Part shown: positions 35,442 through 44,191 of the stretch, one piece after another | Layout: each line of letters starts with the position of its first letter | Numbering within the stretch: position 1 is the stretch's first letter | Origin: Metabacillus niabensis | GTDB lineage: Bacteria > Bacillota > Bacilli > Bacillales > Bacillaceae | NCBI RefSeq assembly: GCF_020524345.1 | Contig: NZ_JAIVLH010000030.1 | Coordinates: forward strand, 1 to 55,292 | Direction: 5' to 3' | DNA: 55,292 bases | Position numbers and translations under genes: made by a program | Notes under the pieces: generated by a model | Told to the model about the DNA's origin: nothing | Seen by the model: the letters and a program-made list of their open reading frames with translations, nothing else | Database searches by the model: none

Positions 35442-37289
35442 ATGCACGGAGCTTCTGTAACTTCATTAGTTATTGTTATTCTCGCAGCCTTTTTAACCCC
35501 AATTTTACTCCACCGTTTAAAATTAAATTTTATGCCGGTTGTGGTAGCTGAGATTATCATCGGGTTATTTATTGGGAAAAGCGGCTTCAATATTGTTCAC
35601 GAGGATATGTGGTTGGAGACATTATCAATGCTTGGCTTTATCTTCCTAATGTTTCTTAGTGGACTTGAAATCGACTTTACAGCATTTGCGGGAGGGAAGA
35701 AGAAAGAAAAGCTTCCTTCAGGGAAAAATGCTCCAAATACATTCTTAGTTTCAACTATTATTTTTGTGGGGATATTTGCCTTATCATTATTACTTTCTTA
35801 CATATTTGTCTGGATCGGTTTAATGGACAATGCCTTCCTCATGACATTGATCATTTCAACCATTTCGCTAGGTGTTGTTGTTCCTACTTTAAAAGATGCC
35901 GGCATTATGAAATCCAACATCGGTCAAATTATTTTGCTGGTCGCTGTAATTGCTGATTTAGTAACGATGATTTTACTTGCTGTTTTTGCCTCTATATATG
36001 GAGGAGGAGAAAGCAATACATGGCTGCTACTCATTCTGTTTGGAGCTGGTGTTGCGCTTTACTTCTTAGGAAAAACGTTTATGAATCGGTCGTTCATTGA
36101 AACAATGTCAAAGGGAACCATTCAAATTGGGACTCGTGCTGTTTTTACTTTAATCATTTTATTAGTGGCAATCTCTGAGACTATAGGGGCAGAAAATATC
36201 CTTGGAGCCTTTTTAGCAGGGGTATTAGTATCACTCCTATCTCCTAACAAAGAAATGGTTCAAAAACTTGATTCGTTTGGATATGGTTTTCTCATTCCGA
36301 TTTTCTTTGTAATGGTGGGGGTCGATTTAGATATATGGGCATTATTCCAAGATCCTAAAATTTTCATATTAATCCCATTATTGTTTATCGCTTTACTAAT
36401 TTCTAAAATTGTACCCGTATTGTATTTGAAAAAATGGTATGACATGAAAACCACTTTAGCTTCTGGGTTCTTGTTAACATCAACCTTATCTTTAGTTATT
36501 GCAGCAGCGACAATCGGGGAAAGGATGGAAATCATTACATCTCAAATGTCAGGGGCATTGATTTTAGTTGCTGTAATTACGAGTATTGTCACACCAATAT
36601 TCTTTAAAAAGCTGTTCCCTAAAACGGAAGCAGAGCCTACAAAAATTAAAGTGGCATTTATTGGTGCAAACCAAATGACATTACCTGTAACAAGGGAATT
36701 AAATCCAGATCTGTATGAAACAACGGTTTATCATATTCAACAAGACAAAATTGATAAGCAAATAGCTGAATCATTATTCGAAATCAAAGAAATTAGTGAG
36801 TTTCAGGTTGATGCTTTAAAAGAACAGAATGCATTTGATGTTGATATGATTGTTGTGGCAACTGGAGATGAACAGAAAAATGCTGCGATTGCCCTGTATG
36901 CAAAAGAAGAACAAGTTAATCGGGTAATTGCGAGTGTTGCTTCACCAGACTTAGCAAGTAAGTTAAAAGATGAAGAAATCGACATCTTCTCAACACTACT
37001 ATCTACGAATACAGTGCTGCGTGCTTTAATTGAAGCACCAAGTGTGATGAGAATTTTGACAAACCAAGAAACAACTCTTTACCAAATCAATTTAAACAAT
37101 CCAAAATACGATGATATTCTATTACGTAACTTTCCGTTTACTGGTGACATCATTTTCGTAAGAATTTTTAGAGGAAAAGATTCCATTGTACCTCACGGTG
37201 ATACAGACCTTAAACTCGGCGACCGTCTCATCGTCACAGGCTCAAGAGAATATGTGAATGAACTTAAACAGGAGTTGGAGTTAGTCTGA
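35442..37289 (+). CDS. yjbQ: YjbQ, CPA2-family K+/H+ antiporter
   Basis: A 615-residue membrane transporter: an N-terminal Na+/H+ exchanger domain of about twelve helices (about 5-385), then a TrkA_N-like Rossmann domain (about 400-510, starting KIKVAFIGANQMTLPV, with a loose nucleotide motif) and a TrkA_C domain (about 530-612, ending LGDRLIVTGSREYVNEL). These regulatory domains usually sense nucleotides such as NADH or c-di-AMP. The ATG at 35442 has AAAAGGAGGG ahead; the frame is open upstream to 35337 without a site. It is followed by a hairpin repeat rather than a plain terminator. Confidence 0.92.
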   Translation: MHGASVTSLVIVILAAFLTPILLHRLKLNFMPVVVAEIIIGLFIGKSGFNIVHEDMWLETLSMLGFIFLMFLSGLEIDFTAFAGGKKKEKLPSGKNAPNTFLVSTIIFVGIFALSLLLSYIFVWIGLMDNAFLMTLIISTISLGVVVPTLKDAGIMKSNIGQIILLVAVIADLVTMILLAVFASIYGGGESNTWLLLILFGAGVALYFLGKTFMNRSFIETMSKGTIQIGTRAVFTLIILLVAISETIGAENILGAFLAGVLVSLLSPNKEMVQKLDSFGYGFLIPIFFVMVGVDLDIWALFQDPKIFILIPLLFIALLISKIVPVLYLKKWYDMKTTLASGFLLTSTLSLVIAAATIGERMEIITSQMSGALILVAVITSIVTPIFFKKLFPKTEAEPTKIKVAFIGANQMTLPVTRELNPDLYETTVYHIQQDKIDKQIAESLFEIKEISEFQVDALKEQNAFDVDMIVVATGDEQKNAAIALYAKEEQVNRVIASVASPDLASKLKDEEIDIFSTLLSTNTVLRALIEAPSVMRILTNQETTLYQINLNNPKYDDILLRNFPFTGDIIFVRIFRGKDSIVPHGDTDLKLGDRLIVTGSREYVNELKQELELV

Positions 37290-37375
37290 TATTTGTAGGA
37301 TAATGTATTTTGTTTATTTTTAATGATTGCTTTTTCATAAAGATTAATCTTTGAATATTTATTATTAAGTCGATA

Positions 37376-37502
37376 GTGTAATGGAGCGGAAGACACTTGA
37401 CTCCTGCGGGAGATTGAGGAAAGGCTGAGACCCCACAGGCGAAGCCGAGGAGGCTCAGCTTCCTCCCCGCGGAAAGCAAGTGTCTGGAGTGGAATGGAAC
37501 GA
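37376..37502 (+). repeat. Long-hairpin intergenic repeat, copy 2
   Basis: Same orientation and architecture as copy 1. The outer arms are AGACACTTG (37391-37399) and CAAGTGTCT (37477-37485): the C-G pair of copy 1 is T-A here, a compensatory change that keeps the stem. It lies 87 bases after yjbQ and may act as its terminator-like barrier. Confidence 0.85.
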
Positions 37503-37564
37503 CATACTTTCACATTAAAATAGAGTATAAAGTTTCTCAAACGCTATTTTATTTCAATTCTTTC

Positions 37565-37592
37565 TTGAAAGTTCGCACACATTTGGTATGAT
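37565..37592 (+). promoter_or_regulatory. thi operon promoter
   Basis: TTGAAA (37565-37570), a 16-base spacer, and TATGAT (37587-37592) with an extended TGG before it. It lies about 35 bases before the TPP aptamer. Confidence 0.7.
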
Positions 37593-37624
37593 ATTAATAA
37601 ATAACAAATAAATATTGGCAATCA

Positions 37625-37778
37625 ACCGCTAGGGGAGCCCTATACAATGGGCTGAGATTAAAGTGATTCTTTAAGACCCTTATAACCTGATCTGGTTCAT
37701 ACCAGCGTAGGGAAGTGGATTACTGCATGATATAAAAATGTATGTAAAACCACTTTTCTATAGAAAAGTGGTTTTTTT
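37625..37778 (+). promoter_or_regulatory. TPP riboswitch with terminator
   Basis: The thi-box aptamer shows CTAGGGGAGCC, GGGCTGAGAT (37649-37658), ACCTGATCTGGTTCATACC (37685-37703) and GTAGGGAAGTGG (37707-37718). The expression platform is the terminator AACCACTTTTC/GAAAAGTGGTT with a T7 tail (37748-37778). AAGTGG at the 3' end of the aptamer is complementary to CCACTT of the terminator's left arm, which gives a natural antiterminator when TPP is absent. Confidence 0.95.
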
Positions 37779-37807
37779 ATTTGCCATAAAAGAACTAGGT
37801 GATCGTA

Positions 37808-38425
37808 ATGGAATTCCATGTCATAACAGATGGTAAGCAAACCATAAATGAACTGATATCTAGATTGTCAATCATTCACACGGAAGTGGATTATATCCAC
37901 ATTCGAGAAAAAACAAAATCAGCTTCAGACATAATGGATCTCTTATCTGTGTTAGTGGACAAAGGTGTACCAAAGGAAAAGCTCGTCATAAATGATCGAA
38001 TGGATGTGGCTGTTTTACAAAACATACCTAATCTTCATTTACCAAGCCATGGCTTTTCGATTCGGGAAGTAAAAAAATATAGGCCTTCATTTAGAATCGG
38101 CCGATCGATTCATTCTTTAGAGGAAGCGATTCAATGTGAGCGTGAAGGCGCAGATTATTTATTATATGGGCATATTTTTGAAACAACGTGTAAAGCAGAT
38201 CTTTTGCCTCGGGGTGTCGAGCAGTTGAAGGACATTTGTAAAAACGTCAAGATACCGGTTATCGCAATAGGAGGAATTACTCCCAAAACGATTGATCAAC
38301 TAAACCGAACAAATGTACATGGTGTAGCGGTTATGTCTTATGTCATGGAGAGCAAAGACCCCAAGAGTGCATTGTTGACATTAAAGAAGGTAGTAGAGGA
38401 GAGATACAATGAGCAAGCACTATGA
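37808..38425 (+). CDS. tenI: Thiazole tautomerase TenI
   Basis: TenI aromatises the thiazole phosphate carboxylate tautomer made by ThiG. The 205-residue TIM-barrel protein resembles ThiE but lacks synthase function. VDYIHIREKTKSA (about 31-43) and the catalytic-histidine segment YGHIFETTCK (about 119-128) are TenI hallmarks. The frame opens at GTG 37799, but AGGTGAT there is the ribosome binding site for ATG 37808. It is the first gene after the riboswitch; the tenA that precedes tenI in B. subtilis is missing. It overlaps thiO by 17 bases. Confidence 0.9.
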   Translation: MEFHVITDGKQTINELISRLSIIHTEVDYIHIREKTKSASDIMDLLSVLVDKGVPKEKLVINDRMDVAVLQNIPNLHLPSHGFSIREVKKYRPSFRIGRSIHSLEEAIQCEREGADYLLYGHIFETTCKADLLPRGVEQLKDICKNVKIPVIAIGGITPKTIDQLNRTNVHGVAVMSYVMESKDPKSALLTLKKVVEERYNEQAL

Positions 38426-39536
38426 TGTAGGAATTGTTGGTGGCGGAATCATTGGTCAATCGATTGCCTACCAATTGGCAAAAGAAGGTATCTCTGTCCT
38501 TGTGTTGGATCGTCATAAAGGTGGATCTGGTGCGACAAGTGCAGCAGCAGGAATGCTTGGAGCAAATTCTGAACTTGAACAGAATGATGCTTTTTTCCAG
38601 TTTGCAAAGGAAAGTCAACGACAATATCATCTATTACAAGACGAACTTTCTAATTTTTCACAGATTCATATTCAACTAGTTGATAAAGGAATGTATAAAG
38701 TAGCTTTATCTCAAGAAGAAGCCGTAGCTTTAAAAAAAGCGGTACAACATCATGAAGCACTTGAATGGCACACAAGGGAAACGGTTTTAAATCACGAACC
38801 TTCTGTTTCAAGTGAAATTGAAGGAGCACTTCATATCCCCGAGGATGGTCATGTTTCACCAATACATGTTTGTGAGGCATTTACAAAATCAGCTAGTTTA
38901 CTTGGTGCAACTTTTATCGAGAATGCTCCTGTTCAGTCCATAAAAAAAACATCGGTCAATGACTATATACTCAGTACACCACAAGGAGACTTTACTTGTA
39001 ATAAAGTAGTTATAGCGAATGGCGTTTGGAGCGGTTACTTCTTTAAACAGTTAGGGTTACCAAATGGCATGAAGCCTGTTAAAGGAGAATGCCTGGCAGT
39101 AAAAAGTAATACTTTGCATTTGGAAAAGACAATTTTTTATGATCATTGCTACATTGTTCCTAAAGGTGATGGAAGATTTGTCGTTGGTGCCACGATGGTA
39201 GAGGATGACTGGAGCACATCACCATCTTTAGGAGGAATTCATGCGTTAATTGAAAAGGTCTCCCCGCTCGTGCCGGGGATATCATCTGCGCAACTTATAA
39301 GCACCTGGGCAGGGTTAAGGCCACAATCGGAGGATGGAAAACCTTATATTGGAGTGCATCCTGAAGATGATAATATTCTATTTGCAACAGGACATTACCG
39401 AAACGGAATCCTGCTTGCTCCTAAAACAGGAACGATGATAAGGGATTTTATTTTAAAGAAAAAGATAGATGAAAACTATGTGAGAGCATTCTCTGTAACG
39501 AGAAATTTAGCACAGTCTAATGAGGTGATCGTATGA
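38409..39536 (+). CDS. thiO: Glycine oxidase ThiO
   Basis: A 375-residue FAD enzyme that oxidises glycine to the imine needed for the thiazole ring. The dinucleotide-binding motif VGIVGGGIIGQSIA is at about residues 7-20. ISTWAGLRPQSEDGKPYIG and FATGHYRNGILLAP are C-terminal glycine-oxidase signatures. GAGGAGAG precedes the ATG, within the end of tenI. Its stop overlaps the thiS start (ATGA), so translation is coupled. Confidence 0.94.
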   Translation: MSKHYDVGIVGGGIIGQSIAYQLAKEGISVLVLDRHKGGSGATSAAAGMLGANSELEQNDAFFQFAKESQRQYHLLQDELSNFSQIHIQLVDKGMYKVALSQEEAVALKKAVQHHEALEWHTRETVLNHEPSVSSEIEGALHIPEDGHVSPIHVCEAFTKSASLLGATFIENAPVQSIKKTSVNDYILSTPQGDFTCNKVVIANGVWSGYFFKQLGLPNGMKPVKGECLAVKSNTLHLEKTIFYDHCYIVPKGDGRFVVGATMVEDDWSTSPSLGGIHALIEKVSPLVPGISSAQLISTWAGLRPQSEDGKPYIGVHPEDDNILFATGHYRNGILLAPKTGTMIRDFILKKKIDENYVRAFSVTRNLAQSNEVIV

Positions 39537-39736
39537 GCATAAAGCTTAATGGAGAGCTGGTTGATCTGAAGGAAGATGTTAAAACAGTTCAGCAGTTATT
39601 AGCTTTTTATCAGTTGGAAAACCGTCTGGTTATCGTAGAACATAATCGGGAAATTGTTGTAAAAGATCAATATGATTCAACAACCATTCAACATGGGGAT
39701 GAAATTGAATTAGTTCATTTTGTAGGAGGAGGATGA
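39533..39736 (+). CDS. thiS: Sulfur carrier protein ThiS
   Basis: A 67-residue ubiquitin-fold protein. Its C-terminal Gly-Gly (ends HFVGGG) is adenylated by ThiF and then becomes the thiocarboxylate sulfur donor for Thi[11 protein letters not shown] at the start is typical. It overlaps thiO by 4 bases at its start and is followed directly by thiG. Confidence 0.94.
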   Translation: MSIKLNGELVDLKEDVKTVQQLLAFYQLENRLVIVEHNREIVVKDQYDSTTIQHGDEIELVHFVGGG

Positions 39737-39741
39737 TTGAC

Positions 39742-40509
39742 ATGTTAAAAATTGCTGATAAAGTATTTCAATCAAGATTATTATTGGGGACAGGAAAATA
39801 CCCGTCATTCGAAATTCAAAAGGAAGCTGTTGCTCAGTCAGAAGCAGAGATTTTGACGTTTGCGGTTCGTCGAATGAATATTTTCGAAGAATCTCAGCCG
39901 AATTTCCTTGAACAGTTAGATGTATCAAAATATACACTGTTGCCAAATACCGCGGGTGCAAAAACGGCTGAAGAGGCAGTGAGAATTGCAAAGCTTGCAA
40001 AAGCATCAGGATTATGTGACATGATTAAAGTAGAGGTGATCGGCTGTGACCGTTCATTGCTTCCAGATCCTGTTGAGACATTAAAAGCGAGCGAAATGCT
40101 GTTAGAAGAAGGATTTATTGTTTTACCGTATACATCAGATGATGTGGTTCTGGCAAGAAGATTAGAAGAATTAGGTGTTCATGCAATTATGCCTGGTGCT
40201 TCACCGATTGGTTCTGGTCAAGGATTATTAAATCCTCTTAATCTATCCTTTATTATTGAACAATCAAACGTGCCTGTTATTATTGATGCCGGAATAGGCT
40301 CTCCTGCAGATGCTGCATTGGCAATGGAACTCGGTGCTGATGGTGTCCTTTTAAATACAGCTGTTTCTGCTGCAAAAGATCCTGTGAAAATGGCTGTAGG
40401 GATGAAGCTAGCTATTGAAGCTGGCAGATTAGGGTATGAAGCTGGTAGAATAGCTAAAAAAGACTATGCCATCGCAAGTAGTCCAACAGAAGGAATGATT
40501 ACAACTTAA
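39742..40509 (+). CDS. thiG: Thiazole synthase ThiG
   Basis: A 255-residue TIM-barrel enzyme that builds the thiazole phosphate from deoxyxylulose phosphate, dehydroglycine and ThiS-thiocarboxylate. The Schiff-base lysine is in [10 protein letters not shown] (about 95-104). LLGTGKYPS and [12 protein letters not shown] are family motifs. ATG 39733 lies right on the end of AGGAGGAGG; ATG 39742, 9 bases after it, is chosen. The thiF start overlaps the stop (TAATG). Confidence 0.95.
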   Translation: MLKIADKVFQSRLLLGTGKYPSFEIQKEAVAQSEAEILTFAVRRMNIFEESQPNFLEQLDVSKYTLLPNTAGAKTAEEAVRIAKLAKASGLCDMIKVEVIGCDRSLLPDPVETLKASEMLLEEGFIVLPYTSDDVVLARRLEELGVHAIMPGASPIGSGQGLLNPLNLSFIIEQSNVPVIIDAGIGSPADAALAMELGADGVLLNTAVSAAKDPVKMAVGMKLAIEAGRLGYEAGRIAKKDYAIASSPTEGMITT

Positions 40510-41525
40510 TGGAACGCTATTCTAGACAAATACTATTCTCTCCAATCGGGGAAAAAGGTCAAGAGCAAATACGAAAGAAACATATTCTTGTAGTTGGTGC
40601 AGGTGCATTGGGTACCGCAAATGCCGAGATGATTGCCCGCGCAGGGATAGGAAAACTAACAATCGTTGACCGTGATTATGTAGAATGGAGCAATTTGCAG
40701 CGGCAACAGCTTTATATAGAAGAAGATGCACAGAATCGAATCCCTAAAGCTATTGCGGCAAAGCTTCATCTGAAAAAAATAAATTCAGAAGTAGAAGTTC
40801 ATTCATATGTTGAAGATGTAACATCGGCCAATATTGAAGAACTTGCTGAAGGTGTGGATTTAATCGTTGATGCCACCGATAACTTTGAAACAAGATTACT
40901 TATAAATGATGTGGCATTAAAACATGAGATTCCATGGATTTATGGTGGATGTGTTGGAAGTTATGGCTTATCTTTTACCATTATTCCTCACGAAACACCT
41001 TGCTTGCACTGCCTATTAAAACATATCCCGTTTGATGGAATGACATGTGATACGGTGGGGGTTATTTCACCAATCGTAAGCATGGTAGCTTCACATCAAA
41101 CATCAGAAGCGCTAAAGCTTCTGGTGGGAGATGAAGAAAATAGACGTGGTAAGCTTGTATCCTTTGACTTATGGAAAAATCAATATTCATCAATCAACAT
41201 GGACCGTCTAAAAAATAATGCTTGCCCGACATGTGGAACAAATCCAGTATACCCTTACTTAACAGCTGAAATGGAAACAAAGGCTGCCGTTCTATGTGGA
41301 AGAGATACTGTACAAATCAGACCAAGTGAGACAAAACAATTTTCATTTGCACAAGTGGCTGAACGAGTAAAGCCGCTTGCAGATGCATTTTTAGAAAATC
41401 CGTTTTTAATGTCATTTACATTTGGAGAGCATAGAATCGTTCTGTTTAAAGATGGGCGTGCCTTAATTCATGGAACAAAGGATATATCGGAAGCAAAGAA
41501 GATTTATCACCGCTACGTTGGGTAG
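40509..41525 (+). CDS. thiF: ThiS adenylyltransferase ThiF
   Basis: A 338-residue E1-like enzyme that activates the ThiS C-terminus with ATP. The nucleotide-binding motif VVGAGALGTANAEM is at about 28-41 with DATDNFETR further on. A zinc site is formed by CLHCL and CPTCGTN. A C-terminal extension of about 80 residues, QFSFAQVAERVKP onwards, follows, as in Bacillus ThiF. Start by overlap with thiG, with GAAGGAATGA upstream. Confidence 0.93.
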   Translation: MERYSRQILFSPIGEKGQEQIRKKHILVVGAGALGTANAEMIARAGIGKLTIVDRDYVEWSNLQRQQLYIEEDAQNRIPKAIAAKLHLKKINSEVEVHSYVEDVTSANIEELAEGVDLIVDATDNFETRLLINDVALKHEIPWIYGGCVGSYGLSFTIIPHETPCLHCLLKHIPFDGMTCDTVGVISPIVSMVASHQTSEALKLLVGDEENRRGKLVSFDLWKNQYSSINMDRLKNNACPTCGTNPVYPYLTAEMETKAAVLCGRDTVQIRPSETKQFSFAQVAERVKPLADAFLENPFLMSFTFGEHRIVLFKDGRALIHGTKDISEAKKIYHRYVG

Positions 41526-41542
41526 TAGGGAGAGGGAGAAAC

Positions 41543-42358
41543 ATGACAGTGTCTCGAGCGCTTACAATTGCCGGATCTGACTCTGGAGGAGGAGCTGGTA
41601 TTCAAGCGGATCTAAAAACCTTTCAGGAGCTTGGTGTGTTTGGAATGTCAGCCATTACTGCTGTAACAGCCCAAAATACATTAGGAGTACAAGGGGTGTA
41701 TCCGCTTAGTCTTGATGCGTTAAAGAATCAAATCGATTCGGTTGCTACTGATTTGAAGCCGGCTGCAATTAAAACAGGTATGCTTTTTAATGCTGAAATG
41801 ATTCAGGTAGTTGCTGATCGCATCCAGTATTATGGGTGGGAGAATATAGTAGTTGATCCAGTTATGATCGCGAAAGGCGGACAGTCGCTTTTGCAAAAAG
41901 AAGCAGTCAGTGCACTGCTGACAGCCTTAGTACCTCTGGCTAAAGTGATCACTCCAAATATCCCTGAAGCAGAGGTTTTAACAGGAATGGAAATTCAAAC
42001 GCTTGAGCATAAAAAAGAAGCGGCTAAAAAGTTGTTCAATCTTGGCGCCAAGTTCGTCATGATCAAGGGAGGCCATGATATAACAGGAGAAGTCGTGATC
42101 GACCTGTTATATGATGGAAACAGCTTCGAATCATTTGAGGGTATACGAAGAGAAACAAAGCATACTCATGGAACTGGCTGTACATTTGCCGCAGCCATTA
42201 CGGCTGAACTAAGCAAAGGAAAAACCGTGCATGAAGCCGTAAGTACAGCGAAGGAATTCATACAAGCAGCAATCGATGACCAATTAGGAATCGGCGAAGG
42301 ACACGGCCCAACAAACCATTGGGCATATCGAAAAAAGAATCTTATATTTAGTTCATAA
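41543..42358 (+). CDS. thiD: HMP(-P) kinase ThiD
   Basis: A 271-residue ribokinase-fold enzyme that phosphorylates hydroxymethylpyrimidine to its mono- and diphosphate. GSDSGGGAGIQADLKTF (about 11-27) binds substrate, and HTHGTGCTFAAAI (about 209-221) contains the anion hole and catalytic cysteine region. It is B. subtilis yjbV. AGGGAGAGGGAG precedes the ATG, 17 bases after thiF. It is followed by a terminator-like hairpin before thiE. Confidence 0.94.
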   Translation: MTVSRALTIAGSDSGGGAGIQADLKTFQELGVFGMSAITAVTAQNTLGVQGVYPLSLDALKNQIDSVATDLKPAAIKTGMLFNAEMIQVVADRIQYYGWENIVVDPVMIAKGGQSLLQKEAVSALLTALVPLAKVITPNIPEAEVLTGMEIQTLEHKKEAAKKLFNLGAKFVMIKGGHDITGEVVIDLLYDGNSFESFEGIRRETKHTHGTGCTFAAAITAELSKGKTVHEAVSTAKEFIQAAIDDQLGIGEGHGPTNHWAYRKKNLIFSS

Positions 42359-42368
42359 TAAAAATAGG

Positions 42369-42434
42369 ACTGACTCTGATAAGGCGAGGCAATCTACAGA
42401 TTAGTTGCCGTGTATTTGTGGAGTCAGTTTTTTT
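42369..42434 (+). terminator. Intra-operon terminator-like hairpin before thiE
   Basis: ACTGACTC (42369-42376) pairs with GAGTCAGT (42421-42428) followed by T7. Between them a second stem, GGCAA/TTGCC or AATCT/AGATT, can form. It stands between thiD and the thiE ribosome binding site (GGGGAGAG, 42438-42445). It can end the thi transcript or attenuate thiE. It does not resemble the TPP aptamer. Confidence 0.75.
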
Positions 42435-42453
42435 GGCGGGGAGAGACATAATC

Positions 42454-43104
42454 ATGAATGTATCTAAAGCATTAAAACTATATCTTGTTATGGGATCGAC
42501 AAATTGTCATGTTTTTGATCCGGAAAAGACTTTGGCTGAAGCAATTGAAGGTGGAATCACGTTATTTCAATTTCGGGAAAAAGGGGATGATACTTTAAAA
42601 GAAAAAGACCGTTTATATCTGGGGCAAAAATTAAGACAGCTTTGTAAAAAGAATAAGATTCCGTTTATTGTCAATGATGATATTGAGCTTGCTCTAGAGC
42701 TTCAAGCTGATGGTGTGCATATTGGACAAGATGATAGTACCCCATATAAGACAAGAAAACAAATTGGTGAGAACATGTGGATGGGAATTTCTACACATTC
42801 AGTCGAAGAAGCCCAACAGGCAGTAAAAGATGGAGCCGACTATATAGGAGTAGGACCGATGTTTCCTACTAAAACAAAAGCAGATGCTCATCAGGTGGTG
42901 GGGCCTGACCTTATTAAAACAATAAGAAGATCAGGTTTGGAACAATTTCCGATTGTCGGGATAGGTGGAATTACACTTGATCGGGCGAATCTTGTTTATG
43001 AAGCAGGAGCAAATGGTGTGGCAGTTATAAGTGCCATTAGTGGAGCTGAATCTCCGAAACAGGCTGCTGCAGAATTTCTCTCCCTAAAAGCAACCAAAAT
43101 ATGA
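42454..43104 (+). CDS. thiE: Thiamine phosphate synthase ThiE
   Basis: A 216-residue TIM-barrel enzyme that joins hydroxymethylpyrimidine diphosphate and thiazole phosphate. ITLFQFREKG (about 32-41), VNDDIELALELQADGVHIGQ (about 70-89) and GVGPMFPTKTKADAH (about 132-146) are complete active-site segments. ATG 42454 has GGGGAGAG 8 bases ahead; the frame extends upstream through the hairpin without support. In B. subtilis thiE lies elsewhere. No clear terminator separates it from the fabI promoter. Confidence 0.95.
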   Translation: MNVSKALKLYLVMGSTNCHVFDPEKTLAEAIEGGITLFQFREKGDDTLKEKDRLYLGQKLRQLCKKNKIPFIVNDDIELALELQADGVHIGQDDSTPYKTRKQIGENMWMGISTHSVEEAQQAVKDGADYIGVGPMFPTKTKADAHQVVGPDLIKTIRRSGLEQFPIVGIGGITLDRANLVYEAGANGVAVISAISGAESPKQAAAEFLSLKATKI

Positions 43105-43129
43105 AATAGCACTTTTTTAAAATCAGTGA

Positions 43130-43135
43130 TATAAT
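43130..43135 (+). promoter_or_regulatory. fabI -10 box
   Basis: A perfect TATAAT touching the FapR operator, 46 bases before the fabI start. No convincing -35 hexamer was found at standard spacing. Confidence 0.5.
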
Positions 43136-43152
43136 TATAACCAGGTACTAAT
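43134..43152 (-). promoter_or_regulatory. FapR operator of fabI
   Basis: Read on the minus strand it is ATTAGTACCTGGTTATAAT, differing from the fabHA operator at three positions in the centre. It overlaps the -10 box, so FapR binding should block fabI transcription when malonyl-CoA is low. Confidence 0.85.
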
Positions 43153-43180
43153 AACATGTATTAATTTAAGGAGGATGTAC

Positions 43181-43954
43181 ATGAGTTTATCATTAAAAGG
43201 ACGTAATATTGTCGTAATGGGTGTAGCGAATAAACGCAGTATTGCTTGGGGAATTGCACGTTCTTTACATAATGCCGGAGCACGATTAATTTTTACATAT
43301 GCTGGTGAACGTCTTGAGAAATCAGTTCGCGAGTTAGCTGAATCATTAGAAAGTAATGATTCACTTGTTCTACCTTGTGATATTACAAATGATGAAGAAA
43401 TTAAAACATGCTTTGCCACAATTAAGGAACAAGTTGGAGTGATTCACGGTATTGCACATTGTATCGCGTTTGCTAATAAAGAAGAATTACAAGGTGAATA
43501 CCTAAACACAACACGTGAAGGTTTCCTGCTTTCACAAAACATTAGCTCATACTCTCTAACAGCTGTTGCTAAGGAAGCGAGAGGTCTATTATCAGAAGGC
43601 GGAAGCATTGTGACGCTAACGTATCTGGGTGGAGAGCGTGTGCTGCCTAACTATAATGTAATGGGTGTTGCAAAGGCTTCTTTAGAAGCAAGTGTAAGAT
43701 ACTTAGCAAGTGATCTAGGAAAAGACGGTATCCGTGTGAACTCAATTTCCGCTGGTCCGATTCGTACTCTTTCTGCAAAAGGTATTAGTGACTTTAACTC
43801 AATCTTAAAAGATATTGAAGAGCGTTCTCCGCTTCGCCGCACAACAACTCCGGAAGAAGTTGGAGATACTGCATTATTCTTATTCAGTGATTTATCTCGA
43901 GGAATGACTGGAGAAAATCTTCACGTTGACTCAGGATACCATATCTTAGCATAA
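43181..43954 (+). CDS. fabI: Enoyl-ACP reductase FabI (NADH)
   Basis: FabI performs the last reduction in each fatty-acid elongation cycle. The 257-residue short-chain dehydrogenase has the atypical FabI nucleotide motif GVANKRSIAWGIA (about 14-26) and the Tyr-x6-Lys catalytic pair in YNVMGVAK (about 156-163). It belongs to the triclosan-sensitive class. AAGGAGG (43168-43174) is spaced for ATG 43181; the ATG at 43175 is too close. Confidence 0.96.
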   Translation: MSLSLKGRNIVVMGVANKRSIAWGIARSLHNAGARLIFTYAGERLEKSVRELAESLESNDSLVLPCDITNDEEIKTCFATIKEQVGVIHGIAHCIAFANKEELQGEYLNTTREGFLLSQNISSYSLTAVAKEARGLLSEGGSIVTLTYLGGERVLPNYNVMGVAKASLEASVRYLASDLGKDGIRVNSISAGPIRTLSAKGISDFNSILKDIEERSPLRRTTTPEEVGDTALFLFSDLSRGMTGENLHVDSGYHILA

Positions 43955-43970
43955 TTCTTGATCATAGTAG

Positions 43971-44006
43971 AAATCGACTTAGCCGTTTGGTTAAGTCGAT
44001 TTTTTT
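43971..44006 (+). terminator. fabI terminator
   Basis: AAATCGACTTAGCC-gttt-GGTTAAGTCGATT and a T-run, 17 bases after the fabI stop. Confidence 0.9.
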
Positions 44007-44047
44007 ATACTTTAAGAAAGGTTAACTATATTAAAGGATTAAAGTGT

Positions 44048-44099
44048 AAAAAAAGACATCGACTTCCGCCATTCTTGGCGGTAAGTCGTGTTTTTCTAA
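44048..44099. repeat. Short hairpin repeat, copy 2 (intact)
   Basis: The stem CGACTTCCGCC-attctt-GGCGGTAAGTCG (one bulged T) is framed by A7 and TTTTT, so it can be a bidirectional terminator. It shares CCGCCATTCT and a 17-base right end with 9588-9639. It lies after the fabI terminator, so it is redundant for that gene. Confidence 0.7.
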
Positions 44100-44127
44100 G
44101 AAAAAATCCTAGAGCCCAGAAAATAGG

Positions 44128-44155
44128 CACATTACCCAGTACTCCCGCATAACAT
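44128..44155 (+). promoter_or_regulatory. Candidate sigma-K promoter of cotO
   Basis: ACA (44128-44130), a 16-base gap, then CATAACATG (44147-44155), close to the sigma-K pattern AC/CATAnnnTA. It lies about 40 bases before cotO. Confidence 0.45.
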
Positions 44156-44191
44156 GTTGAGTGTGTAGACTCTTGTTTAGGAGGGAAACGA

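Noticed and set aside
37193-37540. Minus-strand frames over the end of yjbQ and repeat copy 2
   Set aside because: They arise from the GC-rich repeat and the antisense of yjbQ; no start signals.
43958-44152. Plus-strand frame of 64 codons after fabI
   Set aside because: It consists of the fabI terminator, the small hairpin repeat and the cotO promoter.
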